Positions 13,329-20,977 of a DNA stretch of 23,735 nt are shown here, piece after piece. The stretch lies in IMG/VR virus record IMGVR_UViG_3300037502_001048, positions 1 to 23,735 of that record, one strand, 5' to 3'. Numbering within the stretch: the stretch's first letter is position 1; each line of letters begins with the position of its first letter. The notes under the pieces are model-generated. The model was not told the origin of the DNA. It saw only the letters and a program-made list of their open reading frames with translations, and made no database searches. The DNA is from a virus. A program made the position numbers and the translations under genes.

Positions 13329-14960
13329 ATGGACACGAACGTGCCGCAGGACTTGACCACGATCACCGATGAAGAGCTGAGCACCACGCTCGAGGCGCTC
13401 ATCGCCGAGTTCGACGCTTTGCACGACGCAGGCTCGACCGACATCGCACTGCTGACCGAGATCGCCGACGCCGTCGAAGCGGTGCAGGGTGAGGTCGCAC
13501 AGCGCGCCGAGGCTGCCGCACAGGCCGCCGAGCAAATCGCCGCATTGACCGAGCGTGTGCGTGCAGCGCAGCCGCAGGCGAGCGACGAGACCGAGGAGGC
13601 CGACGAGGTCGCCGAGGACACCGAGACCACCGAGGCCGTCGAGGCTGAGGCCGACCCCACCGAGGAGCGTGAACTCGTGACCGCATCTGGCACGACCCCG
13701 GCTCGCAAGGCTCCGTCCGCTCGTGCGGTGCGTGCCTTCAGCCCGACCCCTGAGCCGCCCGTGCAGCAGCCGGAGCTGGTCATCACCGCCGCCGCCGACA
13801 TTCCTGGCGTGGCGACTGGCCAGCACATGGACAAGCTGGGCGTGGCTCGTGCGATGCACGACAAGGCTCGTGCCCTGTCGAACGGCTCGCCTCGGGTGCC
13901 GATCGCCCGAATCAACCTGCCCTACAGCGAGCAGGAGAAGGTCGGCGCAGACATCGCGCACAACCTCGACGTGCTCGACCGGGTCCGCAACGTCGAGTCG
14001 CTCGTCGCTGCTGGCGGCTGGTGCGCTCCGAGCCAGAACCTCTACACGCTCTTCGGCGTGGACGCTGGTGACGGCTTGATCGACCTGCCGACCGTGCAGG
14101 TGACCCGTGGCGGCTTGAACGTGCCGGACTTCCTCGGCATCGACGACGCTGCCGGTGCGCTCTGGACGTGGACCGAGGCCGACGACATCGCCGCTCACGA
14201 CCCGGAGGCACCGGAGGGCAGCAAGCCCTGCCTGCGCATCCCGTGCCCGAGCTTCACGGACTACCGGCTCGTCGCTGAGGGTCTGTGCATCACGAACGGC
14301 AACCTGACGGATCGTGCGTTCCCCGAACTGACCGCCCGGTTCATCGACCTCGCCGTCAACGCCCACCTGCACCGCCTCTCGGGTGCGATCATCTCGGACA
14401 TCAGCGGCTCGGCCACTGGCGTCACGATCGCCGCCTACCCGACCAGCGCTGCTGGCTCGCTGCTCAACGCCATCGACCTGCAGGTGGAGGACTACCGCAG
14501 CCAGTATCGCATGGGCGTGTCGGCAGTGCTTGAGGCCATCTTCCCGCTGTGGACGAAGGCGCTCATCCGTGCCGACCTGGCAATGCGCTCCGGCGTGCTG
14601 CTGACCAACGTGACGGATGCGATGGTCGACGACCACTTCGCCGCTCGCAAGGTCCGGGCGCAGTTCGTGCACGACTACCAGCCGCTCTACGGCATGGCTG
14701 CTCGCACTGCCTGGCCGACCACGCTCGACTTCCTGCTGTACCCGGCAGGCGGCTACGTCCGTGGCGACGGCGGCACGATCGACCTCGGCATTGTCCGGGA
14801 CTCGGTGCTCAACGCCACGAACGACTACACCGCCGCATGGACGGAGCAGTTGTACCTCGTCGCTCAGCTCGGTCCCGCTGCCCGTGAGGTCACGGTGAAC
14901 TTCGACGTCGACGGCGTGACGGCGTGCTGCCCGTCGCCGAACCCGCCCGAGGTCATCTGA
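13329..14960 (+). CDS. Major capsid protein with N-terminal scaffold (delta) domain
   Basis: 543 residues from the ATG at 13329. Residues ~1-85 are a long coiled-coil/helical region (LTTITDEELSTTLEALIAEFD, AVEAVQGEVAQRAEAAAQAAEQIAALTERV), followed by an acidic Thr/Glu/Ala-rich linker (DETEEADEVAEDTETTEAVE) and a Pro-rich segment to about 140. This looks like the scaffold or delta domain removed by the protease. The rest fits an HK97-fold capsid: HMDKLGVARAMHDKARAL, VESLVAAGGWCAPSQNLYTLF, VQVTRGGLNVPDFLG, CPSFTDYRLVAEGLCITNGNLTDRAFPEL and VSAVLEAIFPLWTKALIRADLAMRSG. A cysteine-containing tail ACCPSPNPPEVI ends the protein. Identity comes from the overall pattern and position after the protease. 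Confidence 0.88.
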   Translation: MDTNVPQDLTTITDEELSTTLEALIAEFDALHDAGSTDIALLTEIADAVEAVQGEVAQRAEAAAQAAEQIAALTERVRAAQPQASDETEEADEVAEDTETTEAVEAEADPTEERELVTASGTTPARKAPSARAVRAFSPTPEPPVQQPELVITAAADIPGVATGQHMDKLGVARAMHDKARALSNGSPRVPIARINLPYSEQEKVGADIAHNLDVLDRVRNVESLVAAGGWCAPSQNLYTLFGVDAGDGLIDLPTVQVTRGGLNVPDFLGIDDAAGALWTWTEADDIAAHDPEAPEGSKPCLRIPCPSFTDYRLVAEGLCITNGNLTDRAFPELTARFIDLAVNAHLHRLSGAIISDISGSATGVTIAAYPTSAAGSLLNAIDLQVEDYRSQYRMGVSAVLEAIFPLWTKALIRADLAMRSGVLLTNVTDAMVDDHFAARKVRAQFVHDYQPLYGMAARTAWPTTLDFLLYPAGGYVRGDGGTIDLGIVRDSVLNATNDYTAAWTEQLYLVAQLGPAAREVTVNFDVDGVTACCPSPNPPEVI

Positions 14961-14992
14961 CCGACCTCTGACAGACTGAGGACACGCCGAAC

Positions 14993-15000
14993 GGAGAGGA
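14993..15000 (+). promoter_or_regulatory. Ribosome binding site for the 15005 gene
   Basis: GGAGAGGA lies 4 nt before the ATG at 15005 in the 44-nt gap after the capsid gene; no promoter is visible there, so the gene is probably cotranscribed with the capsid. Confidence 0.6.
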
Positions 15001-15004
15001 TCAC

Positions 15005-15814
15005 ATGGGAACAGCACTCAACACCTGGCATGAGGTCACCGCACCTCCTGCGATCCCCTACCGCTTCGGCGTGTTCTCGGTCGTCGAGCCTCGCACGGCG
15101 CAACTTGAGGGCGTCACTGTCGACGAGCACTGGCGGCTCGGTGTGCAGTGGGTCTCGGAGGCGTGCAGCGAGGCGCTCGTCACGACCGGCAACTGCATCG
15201 ACCCTGAGGTGGAGAGCCTCATCTCGGACCGTGCCTGCGACGAGTTCAAGTACGACCCGTTCACGGTGTACGCCTACAACACGGACGCCATCCCGGGTCA
15301 CACCCTGACGCAGCATGAGGCCAACGCCATCGCCCGGCTGACCAACGGCGAGCAGCGCACGGTGGAACAGGTGCTCTGGCAGCGGCTCCTCGTCGCTGAC
15401 CCGGTGCCGACCGACATGACCGGATTCCCTGGCTGGCTCGGTCTCGGCTACATCGAGCAGGCGCTTGCCGAGAACTATGGGTCGATGGGCGTGATCCACA
15501 TGAACCGCTACGCAGCGACGGCGCTCGCCATGCACCTCCGTATCGAGGGCGGCGTCATGCGGACCCTGCTCGGCACGCCGGTCATCGTCGGCGGCGGCTA
15601 CGACCCGCTGCCCTCGCCCATCGTCGACACGGCAGTCATCTTCGGCACTGGCCCGGTCGCCATGTGGCGAGGTGACATCGACACCCGAGAGAGCGCAGTG
15701 AACAAGGCGCTGAATGACGTGTCCATCGTGGCGCAGCGTGACTACGTCCTGGGCTGGGACTGCGTCGCCGTGTCGGCTGAGATCGCTCTCGGCTGCCCGT
15801 CTGCCGAGGTCTGA
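15005..15814 (+). CDS. Second virion structural protein following the capsid
   Basis: A 269-residue protein. Notable segments are PYRFGVFSVVEPRTAQLEGV, EHWRLGVQWVSEACSEALVTTG, CDEFKYDPFTVYAYNTDAI, EANAIARLTNGEQRTVEQVLWQRLL (about 117-141), GWLGLGYIEQALAENYGSMGVIHMNRYAATAL and GTGPVAMWRGDIDTRESAVNKALNDVSIVAQRDYVLGWDCVAV. The pattern of a conserved GEQ-x-x-VE-x-x-LW helix and a strand-rich end recurs in actinophage genes just after the capsid gene. It could be a capsid-like or decoration/minor capsid protein; I cannot name the family. Its tail (ALGCPSAEV) again contains a Cys-Pro-Ser, as does the capsid tail. Confidence 0.65.
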   Translation: MGTALNTWHEVTAPPAIPYRFGVFSVVEPRTAQLEGVTVDEHWRLGVQWVSEACSEALVTTGNCIDPEVESLISDRACDEFKYDPFTVYAYNTDAIPGHTLTQHEANAIARLTNGEQRTVEQVLWQRLLVADPVPTDMTGFPGWLGLGYIEQALAENYGSMGVIHMNRYAATALAMHLRIEGGVMRTLLGTPVIVGGGYDPLPSPIVDTAVIFGTGPVAMWRGDIDTRESAVNKALNDVSIVAQRDYVLGWDCVAVSAEIALGCPSAEV

Positions 15815-15817
15815 ACC

Positions 15818-15985
15818 GTGGCGATCGCTCTCGGTCTCGGGCACGCACAGGCGCTGACGCCGTGCTCGTCTGCCGGGCTGGGAGTGCTGCGCCGATCCAT
15901 CTTGTGGCTCGATGCCTGCGAGTCTCAGACGCTCTCGGAGCCGTCTGGCGACCCTGGTAGTGAGCCTGTCCCCGAGGAGGTCTAG
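15818..15985 (+). CDS. 55-residue peptide with LWLDACES motif
   Basis: An open frame from the GTG at 15818 to the TAG at 15983-15985, too short for most gene callers. It starts 3 nt after the preceding stop and ends 2 nt before the LamG gene. The product begins VAIALGLGHAQALTPCSS and contains RRSILWLDACESQTL (about 26-40) then an acidic Pro-rich tail (EPSGDPGSEPVPEEV). LW(I/L)DACES(E/Q)T also ends the tail-tube-like protein encoded at 20227-20925 (GGVLWIDACESETV), which supports this frame being translated. No Shine-Dalgarno site is close, so translation may be coupled to the upstream gene. Function unknown. Confidence 0.6.
   Translation: MAIALGLGHAQALTPCSSAGLGVLRRSILWLDACESQTLSEPSGDPGSEPVPEEV
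15974..15981 (+). promoter_or_regulatory. Ribosome binding site of the LamG-repeat gene
   Basis: GAGGAGGT lies 6 nt before the ATG at 15988 and is contained in the last codons of the 55-residue ORF. Confidence 0.75.
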
Positions 15986-15987
15986 CT

Positions 15988-18900
15988 ATGCCGTATGTGG
16001 AGAACCTCGGATCAGGTGGCGGCACGCTCGATGCACAGTACGGCTCGTCGTCGGCGCCGAACACGAACGCGCCGCTGCTGCTCGACCCTCGCACGTCGGG
16101 CAACTTCGTCTACACGCCAGGCTCGGCAGGCAACTACGTGTCCGTGCCGCACGCCGACTCGCTGAACATCCTCGGCACCGAGGGCGTCAAGTTCCTGTCG
16201 CTGCCGGGAGAGAATTCGCAGTTTGCCTCGTCGCCCGACGCCACTGCGCTAGATATCACCGGCGATATCGACCTACGGGCGCGCTTGGCTGCTGATAACT
16301 GGTCAGATCCAGATGCTCCGTATGTGCTCGCTAAGTCACAGTCCGGGCAGCGTTCATATGCGATTCAGATTATCGGCGGCGGTCTCGTCCTCTACTGGAC
16401 GACCGATGGCTCCACGCTGCTCAATGGCTCGTCGACGGCGGCGGTGCCATTCGCTGCCGGACAGGCTGGCTGGATTCGTGCCACGATCGACGTGGACAAC
16501 GGCGCAGGCGGTCGAACGATCACGTTCTACACGGCTCCTGATTCAGCGATAGAGCCGACCTCGTGGAACATTCTCGGCACTGCCGTCACGCAGGCAGGAG
16601 TTACGTCCATCTTTAGCGGCACCGCTCCGCTAGAGATCGGCTCGATCTCAAACGGCGGGCAGACGTTTGCAGGCAAGATCTACCGAGCCGTCGTGCTCAA
16701 CGGCATCAACGGCACGACCGTCTTCGACGCCGACTTCACGCAGCAGACCATCGGCTCCCGTGGCTTCATCGAGTCCACCGGCAAGCTGGTCACCCTCAAT
16801 GGAGCAGCCGCACAGATCGTCGACGGCACGACCTACGGCTTCATGCCTGGCGTCACCGGAGGCTGGACGACGCCGAACGTCGCAGCGCTCAACGTGTCCG
16901 ATCTGGAGATCACCGCACGCGTTTCGCTGAACGACTGGACGCCTGCTGCTAATCAGGCCCTCGTCGCTCGCTACACGAACACCGGACCGAGCCGGTCCTA
17001 CATCTGCTACATCGCCGCCACGACCGGGCGCATGTTCGTCCAGTACACGCTCGACGGCACGACCATCCTCGGGCAGGACTGGGGCGGCACCGCCTCTCCG
17101 TTCACGGACGGGCAGACCTACTGGCTGCGCTACCGGCGCATCGCTGCTACCGGCGTGTGGCGCTTCGACTGGGCACCGGACTCTCCGACTGAGCCGACCG
17201 TCTGGACGAATGTGGGCGGCGACCGAGCCGGGACCGCTGGCGCACTGTTCAACGCGACGACGGCACCGACCTCGCTCGGCGCGTTCAACGAGGTCACCAC
17301 GGGCAACCCTGCTGCCGGGCGCATGTTCCGGGCGATCATCCGCAACGCCAACACGGGCGGCACGAAGGTGCTCGACGCCGACTTCACCCGGCAGATCCAG
17401 TTTGCCTCGTCGTTCACCGAGGCCACCGGCAAGGTCGTCACGACGGTCGGCGCAGCGAGGATCGAGCGGGCACGCGACATGGAGCTAGTGGTGCGTGTCG
17501 CTCTCGACGACTGGACCCCGAGCGGACCGCAGGTCATCTGCGCGAAGGCTGCTACCGGGCAGTTCAACTTCCGGCTGTCGGTCCTGCCCGGTTCTGCTCT
17601 GCGCTTCTTAGTCACAGCGGATGGGACCAACTCGGGCACGGTTGACTCGGGCGTGTTGCCGTTCGCCGATGGGGTTGCCTACTGGCTGCGTGTCAGGTAC
17701 TACCCGGCGACCCTGACGGTTGCGTTCGAGTGGGCACCGGACTCGCCGACGGAGCCGACGGTCTGGACGAGCGCCGGGTCCGTTTCGACCACCACCGGCA
17801 GCATGTTCCCGGGCAATGCACCGGTCGAGTTCGGTCGCACCTCGACCAACACGCAGTTGATGAGCGGCAAGCTGTTCCGGGCAGTGCTCCGCAACGGCAT
17901 CAACGGTCCTGCGGTCCTCGACCTCGACTTCACGCAGCAGATCACCTCCGGCTCGCAGTCCGTCGTTGAGCCTGCCTCGGGTGCAACGATCCCGCAGGCA
18001 GTGCAGTTCGCACCGAACCTCGGCACGGGTGGCGCTGCGCTGAATGCACGCTACGGCTCGACGACGGGTGCGGACACGAACGATCCGCTGCTGCTGGAGC
18101 ACACGGGCACGAACTACCTGGACCTCCCCGGCTCGCTCAATAACTACGGCTCGGCACCATCGGCGGCACCACTGAACCCCACCGGAGTGACGACTCTGCG
18201 CGTCGAAGTCGACGTGGCGCTCGATGCCTGGAACCGAGGCGTCGGACAGAACAGCCTCCTGCATCTCCTGGGAGATACGTGGGAGTTCGCTTCGTGGGAT
18301 AACGGCACGTTGCTGTTCCTCTACTACGACGCCGGTCTGAACTATCGGCAAGCCATCTCTACGACGCCTGTGCCGTTCGCTGCTGGTGAGCGAGGGCGCG
18401 TGGCGGTCGAAGTCACTAGCGGCGGCGTCGTTACGTTCTTTGTGTCTTACGACGGCGTGACGTGGTCGCAGTTGCAGGCATCTACGGCTACCGGAGGCAC
18501 TGGGTTTCGCAACGCTCAGGGACCGCTCACGATTGGCACCTACGCCAACTTCCTCCGTCCCATGTCTGGCAAGTACTACCGGGCAACGATCAAGCACGAC
18601 GGCACGACGGTGTTCGACGCCAACTTCACGACCGGCATCACGAGCGGTGGTCAGACCACGTTCACCGAGTCCAGCAGCAACGCTGCGACGGTCACCATCA
18701 ACCGTTCCACCTCTGGCCGCAAGTCGGTTGCTGTGGTGCGGGATGTCTGGCTGTTCGGCACCGACGACTACATGGAGGTGCCGGACAACGACCTGCTGGA
18801 CTTCGGGGCAGGGCAAGACTTCACGGCGATCAGCGTCGCTCGCATGTGGGGCGCGAGCGGATCGTTCATGGCGCTGCTCTCAAAGGTCAACCCGGACAGC

Positions 18901-19914
18901 AACAGCAACGTCGGATGGCAGCAGGTCCGCATCAATGCCGGAGCGACCTCGATTGTCGACCTGAAAGACGGCAGCGGTTCGGCATCAGGCACGTCCTTCG
19001 CTCAGCCATACACGAGCGGGGCAGCGTTCGTGCTGACCTCGCAGCGAGAGGGCAACGTCGCTCGGCACCAGTTGAACCTGAACGCTCCGACGACGGGAAC
19101 GGCTACAACCCTGTCGCTCGCCAACTCCCTAGCAATGCGGATCGGCGCTACCGGCGCAGGGTCAGCGCTGTACGCCGACATGGAGTTCTACGGCGGTGCC
19201 ATCTTCCGGCGCGCCCTCTCGCCTGCGGAGATTGCGCTCGTCAACACGCACTATCAGACCGGGCCGACCGCAGCGAGCAACGCGCTGCTCTCCGAGTCCG
19301 TGTGGTGGATCGACGCCAGCCGCACCGCAGCGGCACAGATCAACCGGAGCACCACCGGCCGCAAGTCCGTAGCGTGCGCCGACTGCGTCTGGCTCCTCGG
19401 GACCGACGACTTCTTCGAGGTCGCCGACAACCCGCTGCTCGACTTCGACCAGGGCGAGGACTTCACCCTCATGAGCCTCGTCCGAGTCTGGGACTTCCAG
19501 GGCACGAACGATTCGCTCATCGCCAAGAGCAGCAGCAACACGCCAGGCGCAGCAGGGTACGGCTTGGCGACTGGCGGCATTGATCCCCTCACCACGACGG
19601 CACGCCTCGGAGACGGCTCTACAGGGGCATCTGTGAGCACGCTCGCACGTGTCCCCTCTCGGCTCGTCGCCGTATGGGCATGGCGAGACACCGCAACCGG
19701 GCTGCTGCACGTCGCGCTGAACAACGACGCCGGGTCGAGCACGGCAGACCTGACGACTGGCAACTCTGCGAACTCGCTCGCTCTCCGGCTCGGTGCGCTC
19801 TCCGGTGTCGCCTCTGAGTTCCTCGACGGCGAACTGAAGTCGACCGCCATCTGGCGACGCAAGCTCACCGCAGCCGAGCGGGCAGCGGTCAATACCTACT
19901 ACGGGACGGTGTGA
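15988..19914 (+). CDS. Giant LamG/ConA-like repeat protein, probable head fibre or decoration
   Basis: A 1308-residue protein built from about six beta-sandwich units. Four type-A units end in variants of GK-x-(Y/F)-RA-x-x-x-x-x-x-x-x-x-x-V-x-D-x-DFTQQ (near residues 229, 444, 626, 861) and three carry APDS-x-(T/I)-EPT-x-W. Two type-B units start with INRST-(S/T)-GRKSVA (near 904 and 1118) followed by FGTDD or LGTDD and LLDF-x-x-GxDF. The ENLGSGGGTLDAQYGSSSA opening is repeated as PNLGTGGAALNARYGSTTG near 675. LamG/concanavalin folds bind carbohydrate. No signal peptide, membrane helix or collagen repeat. Placement directly after the capsid genes and before tail-tube-like genes fits a head decoration or fibre; a tail adhesin is an alternative. 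The gene is high-GC throughout with slightly AT-richer patches near 16200-16330. Confidence 0.75.
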   Translation: MPYVENLGSGGGTLDAQYGSSSAPNTNAPLLLDPRTSGNFVYTPGSAGNYVSVPHADSLNILGTEGVKFLSLPGENSQFASSPDATALDITGDIDLRARLAADNWSDPDAPYVLAKSQSGQRSYAIQIIGGGLVLYWTTDGSTLLNGSSTAAVPFAAGQAGWIRATIDVDNGAGGRTITFYTAPDSAIEPTSWNILGTAVTQAGVTSIFSGTAPLEIGSISNGGQTFAGKIYRAVVLNGINGTTVFDADFTQQTIGSRGFIESTGKLVTLNGAAAQIVDGTTYGFMPGVTGGWTTPNVAALNVSDLEITARVSLNDWTPAANQALVARYTNTGPSRSYICYIAATTGRMFVQYTLDGTTILGQDWGGTASPFTDGQTYWLRYRRIAATGVWRFDWAPDSPTEPTVWTNVGGDRAGTAGALFNATTAPTSLGAFNEVTTGNPAAGRMFRAIIRNANTGGTKVLDADFTRQIQFASSFTEATGKVVTTVGAARIERARDMELVVRVALDDWTPSGPQVICAKAATGQFNFRLSVLPGSALRFLVTADGTNSGTVDSGVLPFADGVAYWLRVRYYPATLTVAFEWAPDSPTEPTVWTSAGSVSTTTGSMFPGNAPVEFGRTSTNTQLMSGKLFRAVLRNGINGPAVLDLDFTQQITSGSQSVVEPASGATIPQAVQFAPNLGTGGAALNARYGSTTGADTNDPLLLEHTGTNYLDLPGSLNNYGSAPSAAPLNPTGVTTLRVEVDVALDAWNRGVGQNSLLHLLGDTWEFASWDNGTLLFLYYDAGLNYRQAISTTPVPFAAGERGRVAVEVTSGGVVTFFVSYDGVTWSQLQASTATGGTGFRNAQGPLTIGTYANFLRPMSGKYYRATIKHDGTTVFDANFTTGITSGGQTTFTESSSNAATVTINRSTSGRKSVAVVRDVWLFGTDDYMEVPDNDLLDFGAGQDFTAISVARMWGASGSFMALLSKVNPDSNSNVGWQQVRINAGATSIVDLKDGSGSASGTSFAQPYTSGAAFVLTSQREGNVARHQLNLNAPTTGTATTLSLANSLAMRIGATGAGSALYADMEFYGGAIFRRALSPAEIALVNTHYQTGPTAASNALLSESVWWIDASRTAAAQINRSTTGRKSVACADCVWLLGTDDFFEVADNPLLDFDQGEDFTLMSLVRVWDFQGTNDSLIAKSSSNTPGAAGYGLATGGIDPLTTTARLGDGSTGASVSTLARVPSRLVAVWAWRDTATGLLHVALNNDAGSSTADLTTGNSANSLALRLGALSGVASEFLDGELKSTAIWRRKLTAAERAAVNTYYGTV
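16135..18672 (+). repeat. Four type-A LamG-like repeat units
   Basis: Approximate unit boundaries 16135-16782, 16810-17427, 17455-17982 and 18010-18672. Units 2 and 3 share FEWAPDSPTEPTVWT / FDWAPDSPTEPTVWT nearly exactly at DNA level (around 17165-17215 and 17728-17775), indicating recent duplication. Each ends with a FRA/YRA strand and DFTQQ-like terminus. Confidence 0.75.
18697..19902 (+). repeat. Two type-B LamG-like repeat units
   Basis: Units begin near 18697 and 19339 with INRST-x-GRKSVA, then a D-V-W-L-(F/L)-GTDD motif and LLDF. They resemble each other more than the type-A units, so this protein joins two repeat families. Confidence 0.75.
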
Positions 19915-19915
19915 G

Positions 19916-20143
19916 ATGGGAACCCTGCGGAGCCTCAAGAACTGGACAGGGCAGATCGTCGTGAACGGCGTGATGCTCGGCGACCCGGTCGAACTGGACA
20001 ACGACCCGCACACCTTCGAGTGGGACGATGCTCGCATCCCGAACGGCACGATCGACGACGACGGCAACGTCATCCCCGACGAGCAGCCGATGCCCGAGCC
20101 GACTCCCGAGCCGGAGCCTGAGCCGGAGCCTGATCCCGAGTGA
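19916..20143 (+). CDS. Small acidic protein with Pro-Glu tail
   Basis: A 75-residue protein starting one base after the LamG stop. The N-terminal part LRSLKNWTGQIVVNGVMLGDPVELDNDPHTFEW looks like one or two strands; the last ~20 residues are a Pro/Glu repeat (MPEPTPEPEPEPEPDPE, DNA 20092-20142) that is likely an extended, surface-exposed or linker segment. Not recognised. Position suggests a virion or assembly role tied to the LamG protein or the following tail genes. Confidence 0.6.
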   Translation: MGTLRSLKNWTGQIVVNGVMLGDPVELDNDPHTFEWDDARIPNGTIDDDGNVIPDEQPMPEPTPEPEPEPEPDPE

Positions 20144-20223
20144 TGTTCGTGTACGGCGTTCTCATCGGGTCAGCGGTCGGCGTGGTCGTTGCCGGTCTCA
20201 TGGCAGCGAGCCGAGAGGACTAG
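20143..20223 (+). CDS. 26-residue membrane peptide
   Basis: ATG at 20143 overlaps the preceding TGA (TGATG). The product MFVYGVLIGSAVGVVVAGLM is nearly all hydrophobic and ends AASRED: one transmembrane helix with a short polar tail. The TAG at 20221-20223 is 3 nt before the next gene. The tight coupling on both sides and clean TM pattern suggest it is expressed, but no family is known to me. Confidence 0.4.
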   Translation: MFVYGVLIGSAVGVVVAGLMAASRED

Positions 20224-20226
20224 ACG

Positions 20227-20925
20227 ATGCCGACGCGCACGCTCGCAAGCATCAAGGGCAGGACCATGCGCCTGACGATGCTCGACGCGTGCGGCACGCC
20301 GCTGCCCGAGGATGACTCGTGCCGGACCGTCGTGTCTGACGGCTTCATCAGCATTCAGATTCAGGGGCAGTACGACGAGCCGCTGCGCTATCAGTCCCGT
20401 AACATCTGGGGGAACCTCTGCGTCAACGACACGGCACCCGGCGAACTGCTCCGAGCCTCCGTGGCGATCACCCTCTGCGACGTTCATCCGGACGTGCTGA
20501 CCGTGACTCGTGCAGCCGAGGCAGTGCTGCACAACGGCGAGGCCATCGGCGTGCACCTGCCGACCGGGCGAGACTGGCACGGCTTCGCGCTCGAAGTCTG
20601 GACAAAGAACGTCAACGGCTGCGGACAATGGGGCTACATCAGCGTGCCGTTCTGCCGGAACGCTCGCCTGACGGATTCGGTCACCATCGCCTCGCAGACG
20701 CTCACCGTCACGCTGGAGGCTGACGCACTCCCGGCGACCTCGGCATGGGGCACGACGCCCTACACGCTGAACCCGTTCATGGAGCCGTTCCCGGTCGCGT
20801 CAGTGTTCGGCATGGTCGTCACTGACGTGCCACCGCCTGCACCTGTCGACCTGTCGCTGTGCATCGACCGCCTGCTGCCTGGTGGCGTGCTGTGGATCGA
20901 CGCCTGCGAAAGCGAGACCGTCTAA
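20227..20925 (+). CDS. Tail-tube-like protein, paralogue 1
   Basis: A 232-residue protein starting PTRTLASIKGRTMRLTMLDACGTPL. It resembles the product of 20978-21652 along its length: SIKG-x-x-(M/I)-R-(L/V)-T-x-LD-x-CG-x-P, S-x-x-VVS-x-(G/C)-F-(I/V)-S-(I/V), (I/A)WG-(N/T)-LC, FALEVWTK, WGY-x-x-VPF-x-RN-x-(R/K)-L, PYT-x-NPF-x-x-x-FPV-x-x-(V/I)-FG. Proteins with this opening are commonly annotated as major tail (tube) proteins in actinophages, though the exact position before the connectors is unusual. Its C-terminus (PVDLSLCIDRLLPGGVLWIDACESETV) shares a motif with the 55-residue peptide at 15818. The 20-25 residue tail is absent from paralogue 2. Ribosome site GCCGAGAGGA lies upstream. Confidence 0.6.
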   Translation: MPTRTLASIKGRTMRLTMLDACGTPLPEDDSCRTVVSDGFISIQIQGQYDEPLRYQSRNIWGNLCVNDTAPGELLRASVAITLCDVHPDVLTVTRAAEAVLHNGEAIGVHLPTGRDWHGFALEVWTKNVNGCGQWGYISVPFCRNARLTDSVTIASQTLTVTLEADALPATSAWGTTPYTLNPFMEPFPVASVFGMVVTDVPPPAPVDLSLCIDRLLPGGVLWIDACESETV

Positions 20926-20961
20926 CGCATCGCCTAGTGCGGATGCACTATCATCGTCCCC

Positions 20962-20969
20962 GAGGAGGG
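20962..20969 (+). promoter_or_regulatory. Ribosome binding site of tail-tube paralogue 2
   Basis: GAGGAGGG lies 8 nt before the ATG at 20978, which decides this start over an in-frame upstream codon inside the end of paralogue 1. A possible -10 TATCAT (20949-20954) precedes it, but no -35 box is evident. Confidence 0.6.
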
Positions 20970-20977
20970 CACACGTC

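Noticed and set aside
13146-15017. A 623-residue minus-strand open frame opposite the capsid gene
   Set aside because: It is a shadow of the high-GC capsid gene: Arg/Val/His/Asp-rich, no domains, no ribosome site, and it mirrors the plus-strand codon structure.
18462-19583. A 373-residue plus-strand frame in another phase of the LamG gene
   Set aside because: Arg/His/Gln-rich frame-shifted reading of the LamG repeats; no start signals or domains.
15988-19914. Tail-spike depolymerase
   Set aside because: No beta-helix or hydrolase motifs seen; repeats look like LamG-type sandwiches and the gene lies in the head region.
20092-20142. CRISPR-like or DNA-level repeat
   Set aside because: It is a simple Pro-Glu codon repeat inside a coding frame, not spaced direct repeats.
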